This document shows, piece by piece, positions 42,746 through 52,069 of a DNA stretch of 64,000 nt. Position numbers and translations under genes: made by a program. A model generated the notes under the pieces. That model was not told where the DNA came from, ran no database searches, and was given only the letters and a program-made list of their open reading frames with translations. The stretch's first letter is position 1; each line of letters begins with the position of its first letter. Where the stretch lies: NCBI GenBank assembly GCA_965660675.1, contig CBFIAU010000004.1, positions 62,001 through 126,000 of the forward strand. The letters are read 5' to 3'. This DNA is from UBA12202 sp002691725 (GTDB lineage: Bacteria; Pseudomonadota; Alphaproteobacteria; Puniceispirillales; UBA1172).

Positions 42746-44685
42746 ATGCCCTGCTCAAAGATATACGTCAGGATATCACGAGCAATTGGCGCCGCGCCAC
42801 TCGACCCGCTACCGCCATGTTCAACAACAACAGCAACCGCATATTTCGGATTATCCAGCGGCGCATATCCCGTAAATAGCGCATGATCACGAAACTTCCA
42901 CGGTCTATCCATATTATCAACAATACCGCGTTCACGTTCTGCTTTGGTGATGCGCTTGACCTGAACAGTTCCTGTTTTGCCAGCCATGGCAATACCATCT
43001 AAATCCAGCTTATAATTTCTCGCCGTCCCTTTTTTGCCGTTCACAACCGCATCCATACCGCGCCGGATAATAGCCATAGAGGACGCAGAAACACCCATCT
43101 TATCATTGTCAGTTGTTTTCTGTTCTTCTCGCAGAACTGGTATGATTTGATTTTCGCCATGAGCAATTCGTGCCGTCATTACCGCTAACTGAATGGGCGT
43201 CGCCAGAACATAACCTTGGCCGATTGAGGCAACGACTGTCTCACCCGGCGTCCATGACTCACCAATATTTTTTTGCTTCCATTCTTTATCAGGAATTAGA
43301 CCTGTTTTCTCCCCCGGGATCATAATTGCGGTTTCATCACCTAAACCAAAGCGTTTTGACATGCTGGCAATACGCTTAATGCCGGTTTTTAAGGCAAGCT
43401 CATAGAAAAACACATCACAGGATTGCTCCAGCGCCTGAACAATATTGACCCTGCCATGGCCAGGTTTTCTCCAGCAATGAAACTTGGCGTTGCCTAATTC
43501 CTTATGCCCGGGGCAGAAAAACGTGCTTGAATCGCTAATAATGCCAGCCTCAAGAGCAGCTAAAGCAACAATCATCTTAAAGGTTGAGCCAGGGGCATAT
43601 TGGCCTTTAATACAGCGATCCAGCAATGGCGTGCGCGGATGATTAACCAGCTTATTCCATTCCTTGTGGCTTATGCGTCCAGACAAAATATTAGGATCAA
43701 AGGTTGGCGTTGATAGCATCGCCTTGATCGCGCCTGTCTGCACATCTATAACCACAACAGAACCTGTTTCCGACGGCACGACTCGGCCTTTAGGGTCTTC
43801 AAAAACAAGACCATCTGAGCCACTTAAGACTTCTCCCAATTCCGGATCATTGGAGATAGCGCGTTGTACCTTGGCAGATTTCATGGAAAGCGGTTTGTTG
43901 CGCCCACGTTTCAAAATACTGGCCGCATAAGATTGCAGATTAATATCAATGGTAAGATTGATATCTTTTCCAGATACCGGCTGTTCCTTAACCGATTTTT
44001 TAATCGGCCGCCCTAGCGCATTAACCAGAACCTGCTCACGCCCCGGCTCACCGCGCAGATCATTTTCAAACGCATATTCAATCCCCGATTTCCCATTTCG
44101 GATATTAATAAGTTCAGGAAGCGCGCGACCTTGGTCAATATCTTCTTTGGTAATCCTGCCAACATATCCCGTCAAATGACCAGTCAATAATCCCTGAGGG
44201 TAAATCCGCTTTTCGATCCGGTCAAAACTCACCCCTGGCAATTCAGGCGACCGCACCACAACCCGCGCAACTTCACGCTGGGTTAAATCATCACGAATGG
44301 TAAGCGGCAAGAAAGATGGCTGGCGTTCAGCATCTTCCATAAGATCAGCAATCAAGGCATCATCCAGAGTTACAAATTCAGATAAGGCGCGTAAAGATTG
44401 ATACAAATCATCAGTAAATTGCGGAATAATCTTCAAGGCATAAGCCTCAGCATTGCCGGCGAGCAAGCGACCTTTAGCATCAAAAATGCGGCCACGCGAT
44501 GGCGGTATAATCACATAATCAAACCGATTGCGGTCTGACAGAGCTTCGTACTGACTGGATTCAACAACTTGCAAATAAAATAACCGCCCAACCAATAGAG
44601 ACGTCAGCACCGCTTGTCCCCCACCGATAAGCAATGAGCGCCGTGACAAAGATCGTTCAAATTGTTTTGCTTTGCGGGTAATCAT
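42742..44685 (-). CDS. mrdA: Penicillin-binding protein 2 (MrdA), D,D-transpeptidase
   Basis: This 647-residue class B PBP crosslinks lateral-wall peptidoglycan. One N-terminal membrane helix (about 17-33) and a dimerisation domain with RNRFDYVIIPPSRGRIFDAKG come first. The transpeptidase domain follows with the serine motif GSTFKMIV (STFK), SCDVFFYELA near the SxN region, and GKTGTVQV (KTG). Its start overlaps mreD and its end overlaps rodA, a tightly coupled elongasome operon. Confidence 0.96.
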   Translation of the reverse strand: MITRKAKQFERSLSRRSLLIGGGQAVLTSLLVGRLFYLQVVESSQYEALSDRNRFDYVIIPPSRGRIFDAKGRLLAGNAEAYALKIIPQFTDDLYQSLRALSEFVTLDDALIADLMEDAERQPSFLPLTIRDDLTQREVARVVVRSPELPGVSFDRIEKRIYPQGLLTGHLTGYVGRITKEDIDQGRALPELINIRNGKSGIEYAFENDLRGEPGREQVLVNALGRPIKKSVKEQPVSGKDINLTIDINLQSYAASILKRGRNKPLSMKSAKVQRAISNDPELGEVLSGSDGLVFEDPKGRVVPSETGSVVVIDVQTGAIKAMLSTPTFDPNILSGRISHKEWNKLVNHPRTPLLDRCIKGQYAPGSTFKMIVALAALEAGIISDSSTFFCPGHKELGNAKFHCWRKPGHGRVNIVQALEQSCDVFFYELALKTGIKRIASMSKRFGLGDETAIMIPGEKTGLIPDKEWKQKNIGESWTPGETVVASIGQGYVLATPIQLAVMTARIAHGENQIIPVLREEQKTTDNDKMGVSASSMAIIRRGMDAVVNGKKGTARNYKLDLDGIAMAGKTGTVQVKRITKAERERGIVDNMDRPWKFRDHALFTGYAPLDNPKYAVAVVVEHGGSGSSGAAPIARDILTYIFEQGI

Positions 44686-45206
44686 CTCAGCCTGCTCACA
44701 ATTTCAACCAGATAAAGTATGCCCTGAAACAAGAATATAATGACCGGAAAAAGTAATACAGATGAGCTATATTGAAAAATCAAAGGCTTGGCTGCTGGAA
44801 CAGACTGATAATAAACGGTAATGCACATCCAGCAATACATCATGACAACGGCCATAACCATAGCAAAATCAAGCCATAGATACGACATTAGTTCTGAATT
44901 AAAGCGGCGCTTGCCAATAATACTGATAATATTAACTATCACCAAAACAGATGACGTATAGCCGAATGGCGCGCCCTGAAGGCAATCAAATATCAACCCG
45001 ATCACAACCAGGTTCACCAGATGAATGTCCTCCTCGTTAAAGACCGCCATGAGGAAAACCATAGCAACCAGCAGTTTAGGCGTCGCCCCATGAAAGACCG
45101 TAAAATACCCAAGCGATATTTCAACCATCATGGTCACAAAGAGGATAGATGCCACTATAATTTGATGCGCTAGCGTAAAATATTGAGAGGACGGGGCAAT
45201 AACCAT
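44682..45206 (-). CDS. mreD: MreD, rod-shape-determining membrane protein
   Basis: This 174-residue inner-membrane protein of the elongasome has five to six hydrophobic helices. It contains FIYGTPF-like family text in LIFDCLQGAPFGYTSSVLVIV and a mostly uncharged sequence. It lies between mreC (three-base gap) and mrdA (four-base overlap). Sequence conservation of MreD is low; gene order makes the call sure. Confidence 0.92.
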   Translation of the reverse strand: MVIAPSSQYFTLAHQIIVASILFVTMMVEISLGYFTVFHGATPKLLVAMVFLMAVFNEEDIHLVNLVVIGLIFDCLQGAPFGYTSSVLVIVNIISIIGKRRFNSELMSYLWLDFAMVMAVVMMYCWMCITVYYQSVPAAKPLIFQYSSSVLLFPVIIFLFQGILYLVEIVSRLR

Positions 45207-45209
45207 ATC

Positions 45210-46160
45210 TTACTGATCTCCCTCTGCGGCCTCACCTGTGCGCTGACCAAAGGCATTTATGCCTTCCAGGCTAAATTCATTTTCCTCATCAGGAAGCGGT
45301 GAATAGCTCTGCTCAAACAGGTTATCTGATGGCATGTCATTTTCTTCGGGCCAGACCAGAACGGTTACAAATCGGAGCCGCTGAATATCAACAACCGGCA
45401 CAACACGAATATAATTTTCAGTGATCTGGACAACATGGCCAACGGGCAAGCCAGCCGGCAGAACCCCGCCATGGCCAGATGTTTGCACCAATTCACCCAA
45501 TTCAAGTTTGGCTTGCGATGGCACAAATTGCAAATCTAATAAATGTGAGTTATTGCCAGCAGCAATAACAGGCCATGACGTATCAGACAAGATCACCGGT
45601 ATCATGGCATTGAGATCAGTGATCAGCAAAACTTGGGCATATACCCGTCCGGCCTCAACGACTATTCCGACCAGCCCATCTTCGGTGGTTACGGTCGCGC
45701 CTTTCTTTATGCCTTGCTCAGCACCGGCATCAATCATCACCGAATGAGCAAAACTATCAGCATTAATAGCAACAATACGCGCTGAGATGGATTTCATCCC
45801 CGTTGGCACAGGAAAATCGCTCAAAGCTCTCAGCTTGCGGTTTTCCGCGAGCAGCATTTCAGACTTGTTCTGCCAGCGCTGAAGTTGCCTTACTTGTTCT
45901 TTTAGCTCAATATTTTCTTCACGCAACTGCGTTATATTACCAATACCATCAGCCATGATCCCAATAGCCCTGAAAGGCACGCTCACCATTTCAGCAATAG
46001 GCGCGAAAAATCCAGCAATAATGCCACGAGCTGAGTTCATGGCAGAGATATCTGCCTTGCCTGCTAGCATCAGAACAACACAGACCAGAAAAATGATCAG
46101 ATGAGTAAATAGGCCTGCTGATCGACGGCTTTTCTTTCGATCAGTCGCTATTTTAGCCAA
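45210..46160 (-). CDS. mreC: MreC, rod-shape-determining protein
   Basis: This 316-residue bitopic protein connects MreB filaments to PBP2 in the periplasm. A short basic cytoplasmic start and one helix (about 17-35) are followed by a coiled coil (NITQLREENIELKEQVRQLQRWQNKSEMLLAENRKLRALSDF, about 76-117) and the beta-rich MreC domain with VTTEDGLVGIVVEAGRVYAQVLLITDLNAMIPVI and LVQTSGHGGVLPAGLPVGHV. The tail is acidic. It lies 12 bases after mreB. Confidence 0.95.
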   Translation of the reverse strand: MAKIATDRKKSRRSAGLFTHLIIFLVCVVLMLAGKADISAMNSARGIIAGFFAPIAEMVSVPFRAIGIMADGIGNITQLREENIELKEQVRQLQRWQNKSEMLLAENRKLRALSDFPVPTGMKSISARIVAINADSFAHSVMIDAGAEQGIKKGATVTTEDGLVGIVVEAGRVYAQVLLITDLNAMIPVILSDTSWPVIAAGNNSHLLDLQFVPSQAKLELGELVQTSGHGGVLPAGLPVGHVVQITENYIRVVPVVDIQRLRFVTVLVWPEENDMPSDNLFEQSYSPLPDEENEFSLEGINAFGQRTGEAAEGDQ

Positions 46161-46172
46161 TGCCGTTTCCCC

Positions 46173-47213
46173 TTAATAGGCTCCAACCAGAACATTCTGA
46201 AGCGTTTTCATTTCTTCAAGGCAACGTCCGGTACCCAATGCCACACAAGTCAAAGGATCATCAGCTATTGAGATAGGCAATCCTGTTGCTTCCCTGATGA
46301 CTGTGTCGATTTCATTCAATAAGGCGCCACCGCCTGTCAGAACAATCCCTTTTTCAACAATATCGGCCGCTAGTTCAGGTGGCGTTTGTTCCAATGCCAC
46401 CTTAACGCCCTCAACAATCTGACGAATAGAATCGGATAGCGCATCAGCAACCTGCGACTGAGTAATGATGATTTCCTTGGGCACCCCATTAACCAGATCA
46501 CGACCACGGACATTTTCTTTACGGCCACTTGAGCCTTGCGGTTTTAGCGCCACCCCAATTTCTTTTTTAATTCGTTCTGCGGTCGATTCACCAATCAGCA
46601 AGTTATGCGTCCGCCGCATATAGCTGATCAAAGCTTCATCAAACTTATCACCGCCAACCCTAACAGAATGGGCGTAAACAATATTGCCAAGCGACAGAAT
46701 AGCAACCTCAGTCGTGCCGCCACCAATATCAACAACCATTGATCCAGAAGGCTCGGTCACCGGCAAGCCTGCACCGATTGCCGCCGCCATTGGCTCCTCA
46801 ATCAGATAGACACGTCTCGCCCCGGCAGATTCGGCAGATTCCTGAATAGCTCGCCGCTCAACCGCAGTTGATCCAGAAGGCACACAAATAATCACTTGCG
46901 GGCTGGATAACGGCATTTTGCCATTTACCTTGCGGATAAAGTGCTTAATCATTTCCTCAGCGACTTCAAAATCGGCAATCACACCATCTGCCATCGGCCG
47001 AATAGCCCGAATATTACCAGGCGTTTTACCAAGCATTTCTTTCGCTTCGTCACCAACAGCCAATACTTGTTGCTTGCCTTTCACCTGGGCAATGGCAACA
47101 ACTGACGGCTCATTAAGAATAATACCTTGACCTCTAACATAAACAAGCGTGTTAGCGGTTCCAAGATCAATAGCCAGATCATTGGAAAATAATCCGCGAA
47201 TCATGTTGAACAT
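46173..47213 (-). CDS. mreB: MreB, actin-like cell-shape protein
   Basis: This 346-residue bacterial actin organises lateral-wall synthesis. Motifs include IDLGTANTLVYVRGQGIILNEPSVVAI (phosphate 1), VCVPSG-like IICVPSGSTAVERRAIQES, EEPMAAAIGAGLPV, VVDIGGGTTEVAILSLG (phosphate 2) and IVLTGGGALL (adenosine). It is nearly invariant in length among proteobacteria. It is the first gene of the mreBCD-mrdAB unit; residue 4 is an alternative start. Two hairpins from the ilvC end lie upstream. Confidence 0.97.
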   Translation of the reverse strand: MFNMIRGLFSNDLAIDLGTANTLVYVRGQGIILNEPSVVAIAQVKGKQQVLAVGDEAKEMLGKTPGNIRAIRPMADGVIADFEVAEEMIKHFIRKVNGKMPLSSPQVIICVPSGSTAVERRAIQESAESAGARRVYLIEEPMAAAIGAGLPVTEPSGSMVVDIGGGTTEVAILSLGNIVYAHSVRVGGDKFDEALISYMRRTHNLLIGESTAERIKKEIGVALKPQGSSGRKENVRGRDLVNGVPKEIIITQSQVADALSDSIRQIVEGVKVALEQTPPELAADIVEKGIVLTGGGALLNEIDTVIREATGLPISIADDPLTCVALGTGRCLEEMKTLQNVLVGAY

Positions 47214-47284
47214 ACTGGCTTAACGGCAGCGCCGCCCTCTCACTATATCTTTGACCTAACTTGCAAAAATCTAATTAAAAACAC

Positions 47285-47314
47285 AAGTATCCAACTCACC
47301 TGAGCTGGATACTT
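47285..47314 (-). terminator. Terminator downstream of ilvC
   Basis: The 9-bp outer stem (47285-47293 with 47306-47314) and 4-bp inner stem (CTCA/TGAG) are followed on the minus strand by GTGTTTTTAATTAG. This separates the ilv unit from mreB. Confidence 0.75.
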
Positions 47315-47330
47315 TCTTTTAATACAGAAA

Positions 47331-47350
47331 TGTGGCTAAATCCAGCCACA
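47331..47350 (-). terminator. Second hairpin directly after ilvC
   Basis: TGTGGCT (47331-47337) and AGCCACA (47344-47350) form a perfect 7-bp stem with a 6-nt loop, ten bases after the ilvC stop, followed on the minus strand by TTTCTG. It may be a weak first terminator or a 3' stabiliser. Confidence 0.55.
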
Positions 47351-47359
47351 AGGTAATAA

Positions 47360-48379
47360 TTAGTTTTTCGACTTATCAACAAGACGATTAGCCCCGATCC
47401 ATGGCATCATGCCGCGTAAAGTCTCACCAACCGCTTCAATGCGGTGGCCAGCATGCTGACGGCGCTGAGCCTTGAAGGATGATTGGCGGGCTTTATTTTC
47501 CAGCATCCAGTCACGAGTGAACTTCCCCGATTGAATATCAGCCAGAATATCGCGCATAGCTTGGCGCGTTTCATCGGTGATGACGCGCGGGCCTGATACA
47601 TATTCACCATATTCTGCTGTATTGGAAATGGAGTAGTTCATATTGGCAATACCGCCCTCATAGATCAGGTCAACAATCAGCTTCACTTCATGCAGACACT
47701 CAAAATATGCCATTTCAGGATCATAACCTGCGTCAACTAATGTATCAAAGCCAGCTTTAATCAGCTCACATAAGCCGCCGCACAAAACCGCTTGCTCGCC
47801 AAAGAGATCAGTTTCACATTCTTGTTTGAAGCTGGTTTCGATAATGCCTGACCGCCCGCCACCAATAGCCGAAGCATATGACAGGCCAACATCATGAGCA
47901 TTGCCAGAGGCATCTTGATGGACAGCCAGCAAACATGGAACACCGCCACCTTTGACATATTCCCCGCGAACAGTATGGCCAGGGCCTTTCGGCGCAATCA
48001 TGATCACGTCAATATCCTTGGCTGGAACAATCAGATCAAAATGAACATTCAAGCCATGGGCAAAGGCAATGGCGGCATTCGGGCGAATATTATCAGCAAT
48101 TTCCTGCTCATAAATATCGGCCTGTAATTCATCAGGAGTAAGCATCATGATGACATCACCCCAAGCCGCTGCTTCCGCCACATTCATGACTTTGAAACCA
48201 GCTTGTTCTGCTTTCGGCGCAGATGCTGACCCCTCACGCAGCGCAACAACAACATCAGCCGCACCACTATCCTTGAGGTTAGCAGCATGAGCATGACCTT
48301 GGCTACCATAGCCGACAATCACAATCTTTTTTGATTTGATGAGATTGACGTTAGCATCTCTATCATAATAAACGCGCAT
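47360..48379 (-). CDS. ilvC: Ketol-acid reductoisomerase (class I)
   Basis: This 339-residue NADPH-dependent enzyme carries out the second common step of valine and isoleucine synthesis. The Rossmann motif is VGYGSQGHAHAANLKDSG (about 22-39), followed by VIMIAPKGPGHTVRGEYVKGGGVP and the metal-binding knotted domain with DLFGEQAVLCGG and EVKLIVDLIYEGGIANMNYSISNTAEYG. The length is that of the short class I form. It follows ilvH after 37 bases and ends at two hairpins. Confidence 0.97.
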   Translation of the reverse strand: MRVYYDRDANVNLIKSKKIVIVGYGSQGHAHAANLKDSGAADVVVALREGSASAPKAEQAGFKVMNVAEAAAWGDVIMMLTPDELQADIYEQEIADNIRPNAAIAFAHGLNVHFDLIVPAKDIDVIMIAPKGPGHTVRGEYVKGGGVPCLLAVHQDASGNAHDVGLSYASAIGGGRSGIIETSFKQECETDLFGEQAVLCGGLCELIKAGFDTLVDAGYDPEMAYFECLHEVKLIVDLIYEGGIANMNYSISNTAEYGEYVSGPRVITDETRQAMRDILADIQSGKFTRDWMLENKARQSSFKAQRRQHAGHRIEAVGETLRGMMPWIGANRLVDKSKN

Positions 48380-48416
48380 TATTTTTCTCCTTGATGTATT
48401 AGATTATTTAGTCAAA

Positions 48417-48965
48417 TTATTTCATATCAATATGATGCTGGGTAGGCATATCAATATCAGAACCTCTAGAAATAGCAGAAACACCAGTTCGTGAAACTTC
48501 TAATTCACCCAGCGACCGCATTAATTCTATAAATGCCGTGATTTTAGAACTGCTGCCTGTGATTTCAAAGACAAAAGACTCAAGTGTGCTGTCCAGCGTT
48601 CTGGCACGAAAGGTATCAGCTATGCGGAGAGCTTCGATCCGCGACTCACCAGTATTAGCTATTTTGATTAATACTAGCTCACGCTCAATATGACGGCCTT
48701 GTTCGGTCAAGTCTCGCACCGAATGAACAGGAATAATCCGATCAAGCTGGGCCTTAACTTGTTCAATTATCATTGGCGTGCCGCGCGTCACAATTGAAAT
48801 GCGTGATAATTTATGCTTTTCATCAACGCCAGCCACCGTCAGGCTTTCGATATTGTAACCACGGCCAGAAAACAGACCTATGACACGCGCCAATACCCCC
48901 GGCTCATCATCAACAAGGATGGACAGGGTATGGCGGACTTCTTCTTGTATTTTGGGATTTGACAT
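48417..48965 (-). CDS. ilvH: Acetolactate synthase small (regulatory) subunit
   Basis: This 182-residue regulatory subunit gives valine feedback to the catalytic subunit. The N-terminal ACT domain is HTLSILVDDEPGVLARVIGLFSGRGYNIESLTV (about 12-44), and the C-terminal domain has ITGSSSKITAFIELMRSLGELEVSRTGVSAISRG. The extended form (about 160-180 residues) is the IlvH/IlvN long type. It lies 21 bases after ilvB. Confidence 0.96.
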   Translation of the reverse strand: MSNPKIQEEVRHTLSILVDDEPGVLARVIGLFSGRGYNIESLTVAGVDEKHKLSRISIVTRGTPMIIEQVKAQLDRIIPVHSVRDLTEQGRHIERELVLIKIANTGESRIEALRIADTFRARTLDSTLESFVFEITGSSSKITAFIELMRSLGELEVSRTGVSAISRGSDIDMPTQHHIDMK

Positions 48966-48986
48966 AAATAAATCTTCAGGTTTGGC

Positions 48987-50810
48987 TTAAACCAGAACCA
49001 TGCCTTCTTCAGAAACTGGCTTTGCAGCCTTGTCATTCGGGCCTAACAACATCTCATTATGCGCCGCCCCTGATGGGATCATTGGGAAACAGTTTTCTTC
49101 TTTGGCCACACGGACATCAACCAGAACAGGGCCAGCCGTATCCAGCATTTCAGTAATCACACCATCAAGATTATTGACGTCATCAACCATCAGACCTTTC
49201 ATACCAAAACATTCAGCTAATTTCTGAAAATCAGGTAATGATTCGGAATAACTTTCCGAATAGCGGCCACCATGGATCAGTTGCTGCCACTGCCGCACCA
49301 TTCCCATCCATTCATTATTGATAATATAAATTTTTACCGGCAAATTATATTGGGCAATCGTGGACAGCTCCTGCATATTCATCATGAAAGACGCTTCACC
49401 AGCGATATCAACAACGGTTTTATCAGGATTACCAATCTGCACACCCATCGCCGCTGGCAGACCATATCCCATAGTGCCCAAGCCGCCTGATGTCATCCAC
49501 CGATTAGGGTTGCTGAAGCCAAAATACTGGGCTGCCCACATTTGGTGCTGGCCAACCTCGGTCGTGACATAAACATCTCTATCCTTGGACATTTGCCAAA
49601 GCCGATGAATAGCATATTGCGGTTTAATGATGTCACTGCTTTGATCATAGTCAAGACAGCGAACCGCACGCCATTCTTCGATTTGCTTCCACCATGATGC
49701 AACAGCATCCGTCTTAATCTTGGCTTGCTTTTTCTTGACCTCGGCGATTAGCATTTCAAGAGCGATTGCCGCATCACCAATTATGCCCAGATCAACAGTG
49801 ATATTTTTATTAATGGATGACTTATCAATATCAATATGAACTTTTTTGGACGCTGGTGAAAATCCAGATGTGCGGCCAGTCACCCGATCATCAAATCGCG
49901 CCCCAACATTGAGCATAAAATCACAATGATACATGGTCATATTGGCCTCATAAGTGCCATGCATACCAAGCATGCCCAGGAAATGCGGGTCTTCCGCCGG
50001 CAATGCCCCTAGCCCCAATAGCGTCAGAGTTGTCGGAAACTTGGTCAGATCAACAAGCTCACGCAATAGCGCCGACGCTTTATCGCCGGAATTGATAATG
50101 CCGCCGCCACCATAAATGATTGGCTTTTTGGCATTAACCAGCATATCTGCGGCTTGCTTAATCACATCAGCATCAGGCGTCATTATTGGCCGATATCGCA
50201 TTTGCGCCTTTTCCCGCGATGGCTCCAAATATTGCATTGTAATCTCTGCCAGCTGAATATCCTTGGGCAAATCAACGACAACCGGCCCCGGACGACCTGA
50301 CTTGGCAACATGATGCGCCTCATATAAGGAAGGGATCAGATCTTCTGCTTTCTTGATCAGATAATTATGCTTGGTGCAGGGACGGGTAATGCCGACAGTA
50401 TCCGCTTCCTGAAAGGCATCATTGCCAATCAAATGAGTTGGCACTTGCCCTGTCAGACATAAAACAGGAACAGAATCCATCAAGGCATCGGTCAGCCCTG
50501 TCACCGCATTTGTCGCCCCCGGCCCAGAGGTCACTAAAACAACACCAACCTTACCTGTTGAACGGGCATAACCTTCGGCCGCATGAACCGCCGCCTGCTC
50601 ATGACGAACCAGAATATGACGAATAGAATTGCGCTGAAATAACGCATCATAAATTGGCAGAACAGCACCACCAGGATAACCGAAAATAACATCAACACCC
50701 AAATCTTCAAGCACACGCAAAATTGCGTCGGCGCCATTGGTGGTCATTTTATCTTCGCCCTCGCCGCTAGTCTTAGCAGAAGTCTCAGTTGTTGTAGCCA
50801 TAGCTGACAT
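48987..50810 (-). CDS. ilvB: Acetolactate synthase large (catalytic) subunit
   Basis: This thiamine-diphosphate enzyme of about 607 residues condenses pyruvate to acetolactate. Motifs are the catalytic Glu region IFGYPGGAVLPIYDAL and RHEQAAVHAAEGYARSTGKVGVVLVTSGPGATNAVTG, the FAD-related middle domain, and the ThDP site GLGTMGYGLPAAMGVQIGNPDKTVVDIAGEASFMMNMQEL. In this GDG-equivalent motif the text reads IAGEASF rather than the common IDGDGSF. I chose 50810 (GAGG just upstream) over 50831 and 50801. It is the first gene of ilvBHC, with a 150-base gap after miaA. No leader peptide with branched-chain codons is evident. Confidence 0.95.
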   Translation of the reverse strand: MSAMATTTETSAKTSGEGEDKMTTNGADAILRVLEDLGVDVIFGYPGGAVLPIYDALFQRNSIRHILVRHEQAAVHAAEGYARSTGKVGVVLVTSGPGATNAVTGLTDALMDSVPVLCLTGQVPTHLIGNDAFQEADTVGITRPCTKHNYLIKKAEDLIPSLYEAHHVAKSGRPGPVVVDLPKDIQLAEITMQYLEPSREKAQMRYRPIMTPDADVIKQAADMLVNAKKPIIYGGGGIINSGDKASALLRELVDLTKFPTTLTLLGLGALPAEDPHFLGMLGMHGTYEANMTMYHCDFMLNVGARFDDRVTGRTSGFSPASKKVHIDIDKSSINKNITVDLGIIGDAAIALEMLIAEVKKKQAKIKTDAVASWWKQIEEWRAVRCLDYDQSSDIIKPQYAIHRLWQMSKDRDVYVTTEVGQHQMWAAQYFGFSNPNRWMTSGGLGTMGYGLPAAMGVQIGNPDKTVVDIAGEASFMMNMQELSTIAQYNLPVKIYIINNEWMGMVRQWQQLIHGGRYSESYSESLPDFQKLAECFGMKGLMVDDVNNLDGVITEMLDTAGPVLVDVRVAKEENCFPMIPSGAAHNEMLLGPNDKAAKPVSEEGMVLV

Positions 50811-50960
50811 TTGCCTCAAAAAAGATGACATGAATCCACTTAACTTCCAATTTTTGAAGTCATCTGAATTTATGTTACAATGAAAATAGCAGAACCCTAA
50901 AGATTCTCAATATGTTTAGTTCCATATCCATGTATGTAGGTCAAGTGAAAAAACTAATTT

Positions 50961-51920
50961 TTAGCAAGTTTTTTCATCAAACTCTTTTTGAAAATTACTC
51001 AAAATCAAATTTATGACCTGATCACTCTGCTTATCATCTGGAAACTGATTTATCGTCAGGTCAGCATCATATTGGTGATCAAACCATGTATATTGCCGTT
51101 TCGCATAACGCCGACTATCACGCATCGCTAATGCGGTCGCGGTCTCTTTATCAATCTCATGCCGTAGCATATCAAGAATAGGGCGAACCCCAACCGCCTT
51201 CATTGCGGGCACACGCTCATCTATCTGACGCGCCGCTAACGCCGCCACTTCATCAATCGCGCCAGCCGCAAACATGTGCCTGAAGCGGGAATTGATCCGC
51301 TCATAAAGGGCATCACGCGGCGGCCGCAAATAGATGGTTAATGGCTTGCCGTCAATCTGGCCTTGAGGTCTGCCCTTTTGCCATTGGCTCAAGGGGATTT
51401 GGCTCGCCAGCCATATCTCTAATCCGCGTAATATCCGCTGAGTATCACCTGTTTCAAGCCGATTTGCCAGTTCAGGATCAACATCAGCCAGCTTCGCGTG
51501 AAGCTCTGCGTTATCAAGCGCACGCATCATTGCCTCGGTCTGTGCCTTAATATCAGGGGGAATATCTGGCATCGGAACAATGCCATCCAAAGCGGCTTTG
51601 AAATAAAATCCTGTTCCGCCCACCAGAATAGGGATTTGCCCATTCGCGCGGATCATGGCAACAGCTTGACGGGCATCTTCCAGCCATTCTGCCTGTGAAT
51701 ACGGCTTGCTTGGGTCAATATGCGCAAACAGATGATGTGGCGCGCTTGCCATTTCAGCCTTGCTAGGGGCGGCTGTAATGATCGGGATATCGGCATAAAC
51801 CTGCATCGAGTCTGCATTGATAATAGCGCCATTAAGCCGCGCCGCCAGCGTCAGCCCAAGATGGGATTTGCCGCTAGCCGTAGGACCCGCAATAAAAATC
51901 ATATCGGTATCAGGCATCAT
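50961..51920 (-). CDS. miaA: tRNA dimethylallyltransferase
   Basis: This 319-residue enzyme adds the dimethylallyl group to A37 of tRNAs reading UNN codons. The P-loop is FIAGPTASGKSHLG (about 9-22), followed by NADSMQVY (catalytic Asp), PILVGGTGFYFKAALDGI, and the tRNA-contact KAVGVRPILDMLR and DSRRYAKRQYTWF. It lies between degP and the ilv operon on the same strand; the terminator after degP suggests it has its own promoter. Confidence 0.95.
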   Translation of the reverse strand: MMPDTDMIFIAGPTASGKSHLGLTLAARLNGAIINADSMQVYADIPIITAAPSKAEMASAPHHLFAHIDPSKPYSQAEWLEDARQAVAMIRANGQIPILVGGTGFYFKAALDGIVPMPDIPPDIKAQTEAMMRALDNAELHAKLADVDPELANRLETGDTQRILRGLEIWLASQIPLSQWQKGRPQGQIDGKPLTIYLRPPRDALYERINSRFRHMFAAGAIDEVAALAARQIDERVPAMKAVGVRPILDMLRHEIDKETATALAMRDSRRYAKRQYTWFDHQYDADLTINQFPDDKQSDQVINLILSNFQKEFDEKTC

Positions 51921-51992
51921 ATATAGTCAGATACGCTATCCGGCGCGGCTTGTCTATTCACCCGCAATCTATCGCCATTTTGGATATAGGGC

Positions 51993-52028
51993 ATAAAAAA
52001 CCGTCCTGATGATGATGATCAGGACGGT
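51993..52028 (-). terminator. Strong terminator after degP
   Basis: A perfect 11-bp stem (52000-52010 with 52018-52028) closes a 7-nt loop and is followed on the minus strand by a T run (TTTTTTATG, 52000 down to 51992). It lies about 40 bases after the degP stop. Confidence 0.9.
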
Positions 52029-52069
52029 CTGAATTGAGGTTAAGGCGCGCCTCTCTAGCCTAGAGGTGA

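Noticed and set aside
50811..50960. Transcription attenuator with a branched-chain leader peptide before ilvB
   Set aside because: No short frame rich in Leu, Val or Ile codons and no clear alternative stem-loops were found.
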